Part shown: one piece after another, positions 59,552 through 64,000 of the stretch
Position numbering within the stretch: the stretch's first letter is position 1
How the letters are laid out: every line of letters begins with the position of its first letter
NCBI RefSeq assembly: GCF_013373865.1
Contig: NC_050467.1
Span: 24,016,996-24,080,995, forward strand
Length of the DNA: 64,000 nucleotides
Reading direction: 5' to 3'
Origin: Monomorium pharaonis
Taxonomy: Eukaryota > Arthropoda > Insecta > Hymenoptera > Formicidae
Notes under the pieces: generated by a model
Seen by the model: the letters and a program-made list of their open reading frames with translations, nothing else
Database searches by the model: none
Told to the model about the DNA's origin: nothing
Program-made: the position numbers and the translations under genes

Positions 59552-62173
59552 GCCAAAAATTAACTAAGCGTCCCAGCATCGTGTCACTGTCCGTGGAGGA
59601 TAGGTAAAACTTTCTCCCCCGCAAACTTTATTGACCGAAAGTAGTTGGGAGAGTTAAAGCCAAAGCGGTGGAAATGGAGGTCCGCGAAGGTGCAAGCATC
59701 GGAACTCGTCTAATTACAAATTATTACTGAGCTTTAAGTTCGAATTGCCGTCTCTCTGAGGTATGTGGTGGCAGGTGTACCGGCCACGGAATATCACGTG
59801 CGCACGTGCGATCTTCGCTTCGCCGTTAAGCTCGCAAATAGCCATTGCACATCGCGTTAGAGACTAATTGCGAAAGCGTTTTTCAGCGGACGCCCTCGCG
59901 CTGTCTAACGAAACACCGTAATCACATTTTCTACCTCGTATCCCGAGTGTGGCGAAGATCACGAAAGGAAAGAGGGAAAGAAATTATCAATAATATTGAG
60001 ATTTATTGGATGTCGATGCAAAAAACATTTAGTTACTTAAGTTTTTCTAAATTATATTTCCAATTTGATACTGATTTGTGCGCAAATGAACGTTGGAAAT
60101 TATGGCTTGATGTTTCACATATCTACAACAATATTTTAATCTTTTATTAATAAAATTAATAAATTAATTTATTGCTCGAGCATTACCCATTGTTCTTAGA
60201 GCGAACTTTTGTAATTAATCTATTCGCACTCAAAAAATTATCTGGACATTCTGCACGCTTATTGTGTCTGATTTGTTTTACCAGCGTAGCAAGTAGAAAC
60301 GTGCTATTAGCTACAAAGAATTTTCGCGGCCTATGAAAGTCGTGCGCACCCGTTCATTTATTATACCGGCAGTAAAAATTACCATACTATTAAGATAAGG
60401 AAAGACAAAGACGTATTTCGGATTTTTTGCGTGTAACGCGGTTCCCATTGTCGTGCGGATATTATTGGAGAATTGCTGATGTTATTCATAAGGGAAGAAA
60501 ATCATGGAGACCCCTTACGGCCGAGCCGATAAGCCGAGTTTACGAGGGTAGGATAAGGCCAATATCATCAGGCAGTGGAATATTATCGTTTCGTGTGAAT
60601 TTTAATGTCGCTCGCATGCGTTTCCCGATGCTTCTGAAATTTGCGTATTACGCGATTATATGGCATTGGTCATATTTATGTCGTTTGCTATAATTATCAA
60701 AGCGTCGCAGCCTCCCCAACGCTGGCTCATCGCTAATATTAAGTGTTGAAAGAGATTACGAGTAAAGTGACAATCCCAATTATGTGTCGTTTAAAGTTGA
60801 AATTATTTTAATGAAATGTCAATGTAAGTAGTAAGCGTTAGAATTTCAAAAAAAAATTATTAATATACTCAACATATTGCATTAATTTATATTAATATAT
60901 ATACTTAGAGTATACTAAATACAGTCTATCAAGTATTATAATTTTAAGGAGTTATTAAAGAGGTACGTACAGAACTTATTAAAGAGGCATTAAAGATAAC
61001 TTTTCACTTTTTTTCTATCAGCAACAGTTAAGAAAGTAATTTCGTGTTATAATATAATTACAAAAAATTTAAGAACGTAAAAAAATTATGTAATTTTATT
61101 AATACATACCTATAAAAAAACATTCAATTTTGCAACTTTGGCTCGTTATTAGAACTTGTCACATAATCGGGACCGTCACTTTATATGGCAACAATTGCGC
61201 AGATATGTATAAAAAAACTGAGGTGCTGACAAGATACAAATGACTATGATAAAGCGGAACAACTATGAAATGCATTACGCGATCGCTATCGGTGGCTTCT
61301 CGTCGTACGACGCGCCAATAATGCCAGTAAAGTTATTTTCCAACGGGTATTACGTCAACACGATAAGAAGGTAATCATGTGCAACTCTGTTGCAATGATT
61401 GTATTTCCAAATACAGCGAGAAATTCCCTTTTAATAAAATGTAAATACGAGGTATTTACGATTTATTCGGCCTTTGCGTTCGAGGGAAGATGAAACCGCG
61501 TGGTATTTATTCCTTTCTTGCACACGTAACGTATACAGAAGACTAAAACGTGAATAGAAATTGTCTAGAGTTCCATTTAAACTTAATTAATTGAGATAGT
61601 TCGTATATCGATTTTGGTCGGGTTTCGCGGCGAGAGAATGAGATAAAGGGCGTACGCGTGCGAGAGATTACTTAGTTGCATCACCTCGTGTAAATACGTT
61701 ACAAGTGCAGACACGACACTGCACTTTAATTACTTAAACGCCATCGAGCACAGGGGAGCGTGTAACAAATTTTCATCCAAGTTTATGAAGTTTATTAACA
61801 TCTCTCTCTCTCTCTCTTCGTTGAGCGACGGAGAAGAAGTTTATTTCCTTCTTGATCAAATTTTACTTGATAAATAATACAAAAAAAAGAAAGAGAACAA
61901 AAAGTCTCTGTCGCATAAATGCCTTAACGCTTTTTTCGTTTTAAATTACCTTGTCGCTCTTGGAACGAAAGCAATTTCAGCGCCTGAACCCATGCGCGGT
62001 TATTAATTCATTTTATACATACCCTCCGTTTGCTTCGAATATTTTCGAGCTGTCTGGCTGTGGCCTCCCCGATGCTTTGCGAGCCCCACAATTCCAGGCC
62101 GACCCTGGCGTAAGTGAACGTCATGGATCCGATTGGTAAAAAGTATGTCAGTATCATGAAGATAACGTTGTAC
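50429..62173 (-). CDS. TkR86C: TkR86C-like tachykinin/natalisin receptor (GPCR), 3' part
   Basis: Three minus-strand coding exons in phase: 62173-62023 (TM5 and loop 3: YNVIFMILTYFLPIGSMTFT, LELWGSQSIGE, SKRR), 53932-53736 (VVKMMIVVVVIFAVCWLPFH = TM6; YWLAMSNSMYNPIIYCWMN = TM7 with NPxxY as NPIIY) and 50768-50429 (RFRRGFAQFFFWCPWVRV, then a Ser/Thr-rich tail with SRYSCTGSPD). The CWLPFH and NPIIY motifs are class A GPCR hallmarks. The KMMIVVV run and SRYSC(T/S)GSPD tail fit the TkR86C type rather than the TkR99D type. Ligands are insect tachykinin/natalisin-type C-terminally amidated peptides; it couples to G proteins at the plasma membrane of neurons. The exons for the N-terminus and TM1-4 are not in the window, so the gene is partial. 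Introns are 8.1 and 3.0 kb. The short C-terminal tail ends NCTSH. Confidence 0.9.
52224..52261. repeat. GATC-rich nested palindrome
   Basis: GGTCGATCGATCGACC at 52228-52243 followed by GATCGATCGGTCGACGACG. The segment is almost self-complementary at two registers. Located in the 3.0-kb receptor intron; no function assigned. Confidence 0.5.
52553..53042. repeat. Direct duplication (~150 bp) in receptor intron
   Basis: 52553-52700 and 52886-53042 share ~93% identity (GTGGGATGAGCTTATCT..., ...AATCGCCGGGAAATCGAG..., ending AAGTCGC). The second copy has a 9-base insertion (TAGTCGAAA). Copies are 333 bp apart, a recent local duplication. Confidence 0.9.
54062..59470. other. Large receptor intron, left part
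   Basis: Part of the 8.1-kb TkR86C-like intron (53933-62022). I see no supported exon. A 140-codon minus-strand frame at 55792-56214 and short frames near 57589-57855 and 58880-59077 lack splice-supported boundaries and family similarity. Runs of G near 54540 and of C near 55091 are present. Confidence 0.4.
59472..59550. repeat. (CT)n microsatellite
   Basis: About 40 CT dinucleotides in the receptor intron, flanked by CT-rich sequence; likely polymorphic. Confidence 0.95.
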
Positions 62174-64000
62174 CTGAAAATCAATTAAACTCAAACGCCT
62201 ACTCACAAGAGTAAGATTTATGCGACGCGTTATGTCTCGTGACATTTCTATTCTATCACAAAGCGTCTCAGGAATCATGCGCTTTCTTCTGGGACTCTTT
62301 GAGGAAACTAGACCTGTCTCTCCCCGGCCAGAGAGAGTATTCAAGACGTGATCTCATTATTGAGTTGACATTGAGAATTAAGGCATCTCCGTGCTTTAAG
62401 AGCTTTAATAGATTTAAAAAGACACGAAAGAATTTATTTTTCCAGTTAATTTCACTTTCCTTCAGCAGAAATGTAATTTAGGATTTAATTGCATTATACG
62501 CGGCCCCTTGAAATCGGAAATTAAAAATAGAAACGTGAAGAAAATAGACGGCGCGCGGGTTTTTGTTAAAGGAACATCAATTTTAGAATTATCATCAGTG
62601 AGAACCGAGATCGAATTCGTTAATAAATTCATTAATAAATATGAAATTCATCGCGGACACGGCTATTTCGCAGTTGTAGCGCGTATTAAGGAAAACTCGT
62701 ATTATGTACGACCTAATTCAGACAATCAAATTCACTGACGTTAGAGTATTTCATGGGAGTAGAGGGAAGTCACGGATGTTACATTACGTGTGTGGCATTT
62801 TCGACAATAAATCTACATCGGACGGCACGGGAGAGGCGATGACACGTGCTCAAAGGGGGAGTGAAAATAACGCGCGCGCGGTCTCATCCTTTTGCCCCAG
62901 GAGTCACAGTGACGTGTAATCGCCGCACGAGTCAAAGCGAATGCTAAACGTACCGATTGAGCGCCGAATGAAAATAATACACCGTCGATTCTCCAAGGGT
63001 AAAACGCGCCAGTAGCTATAATATTACCTGAGCGTAATTCGCACTCGTATATCATTTAAATCTAATAAACCGGCGAGTGTGGGTGCGCGCGCGTGATCCG
63101 GTGTTGTTTGCTGACAAAAGCGTATCAATGGGCTCATCAAGTCGCGATCAGACAGGCGAGCCCGCGTGGCCCGACGCAAAAACTCGTGTGCAATCATCAT
63201 TTACATTGCCGGCGCTTGTTACCCGGCTAATGATAATCGCGTAATTGCCGTTAACCTTTAGCGGCGGGGAAATTTACGGAGGGAAAGGACGGTTAAAACG
63301 AATTACGCGAATGATTCACGCGCGCGAGTTATAATTTTCCGCCGAGCGGAATTCGTGATGGAGAGCGTGCGCGAGCGAGCGGAATTTTAAAAAAGGTTTA
63401 CGAGATTATGAATCGCGCGAGCGGTGTTTTAAGGAAAGAGGAAAATGCGATCGTTCCCCGCGCGCTCAATCAGCTTCAATTCGCGTCGCTAGGGCGACAC
63501 GGTGACTGAATTACCAGCGCGAAAAATCTCGCGTTTTTAACACCGGAGATGTATAGCGCGGCGGCTAATGATACCGCATGATCCCCCCCCCCCCTCTAAT
63601 TCTATTCATGTACATTAATCACGGTAATTATGACGATCCGAAAGCGAACACAGTTATAACACAGCTTTCTAGCGGAGCATTTGACTCGTGACGGGGGAGC
63701 GTTAAAACGTTACTCCGCATTAGGATTATTAACAAACGATAATGAATTCATTAATGGATTATCGCGTTCGCATATTCGCATTGCAAACGGATTACGAGGC
63801 GAGTCCGTCCGCGAGCTATTTATACGACAATTGAAATTTCCAGCTCCACACGCGGCGCGTCTGTACGGATGGAAAATCGGCGATGTTGACTCCGAAAGAA
63901 TAAAAACCGCCGGCGCGTGAATTCATCATCGGGTTACACGCTCCCGCGTAATTTCGATTTAGAATACTTTACGCGGATTTAAGCCCGACGTGGAGGTTCG
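62174..64000. other. Upstream receptor intron/flank, CpG-rich
   Basis: No receptor exon (TM1-4) is recognisable here. The sequence from ~62.8 kb is unusually CpG-rich for this window (many CGCGCG runs) and has a C-run at 63585-63594. Probably intronic or regulatory sequence of the TkR86C-like gene. Confidence 0.4.

Noticed and set aside
59310..59624. Open frames with Glu-Arg or Leu-Ser repeats
   Set aside because: Translation of the CT microsatellite in the receptor intron.
1..64000. tRNA, rRNA and CRISPR search
   Set aside because: Scanning by eye for tRNA B-box (GGTTCGANNCC) with a matching acceptor stem, rRNA-like blocks and regularly spaced repeats gave nothing convincing; a covariance-model scan would be needed to exclude tRNAs.

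Overview
The window looks like nuclear DNA of an insect, most likely an ant or other hymenopteran. The basis is AT-rich introns and spacers, short exons with clean GT-AG (and some GC-AG) junctions, insect-type gene families (tandem aldo-keto reductases, a CYP4 P450, a TkR86C-type neuropeptide receptor) and small non-coding inverted-repeat transposons. I cannot fix the species. No bacterial operons, rRNA, tRNA, CRISPR array or transposase gene were recognised. All gene models were assembled by hand from splice signals, reading frame and family conservation.

Layout. 0.3-1.9 kb: NASP (histone chaperone). 4.3-5.9 kb: TRMT1 (tRNA m2,2G26 methyltransferase, intronless coding region). 7.9-26.8 kb: four tandem aldo-keto reductase genes on the + strand (AKR-1 to AKR-4) at different stages of intron loss; AKR-4 carries a 1.8-kb array of an 11-bp minisatellite in one intron. 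27.0-31.8 kb: a head-to-head pair of unrecognised genes, a coiled-coil/cysteine-rich protein (-) and a small single-pass membrane protein (+), with 432 bp between their start codons. 33.2-39.6 kb: a ten-exon CYP4-family P450. 40.8-44.7 kb: a disturbed region with a possible 61-aa ORF, a ~1-kb near-perfect palindrome whose arms end in mirrored splice donors, and a decayed intron-containing copy of ATE1 (arginyl-tRNA-protein transferase). 44.9-46.3 kb: mitochondrial peptide deformylase (PDF), divergent from the ATE1 remnant. 50.4-62.2 kb: the last three coding exons of a TkR86C-like tachykinin/natalisin receptor (-), with introns of 3.0 and 8.1 kb; its 5' exons lie beyond the right edge.

How the parts relate. 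There is no operon-like logic. The AKR array and the CYP4 gene are both typical detoxification/lipid-carbonyl families, and AKR-3 and AKR-4 are the youngest duplicates (same exon structure, same GC-AG first intron, matching core promoters). NASP, TRMT1 and PDF are housekeeping genes (histone supply, tRNA modification, N-terminal deformylation in mitochondria). The most unusual structures are the palindrome/ATE1 remnant complex at 41.3-44.7 kb and the minisatellite in AKR-4. I found no clearly new multi-gene system.
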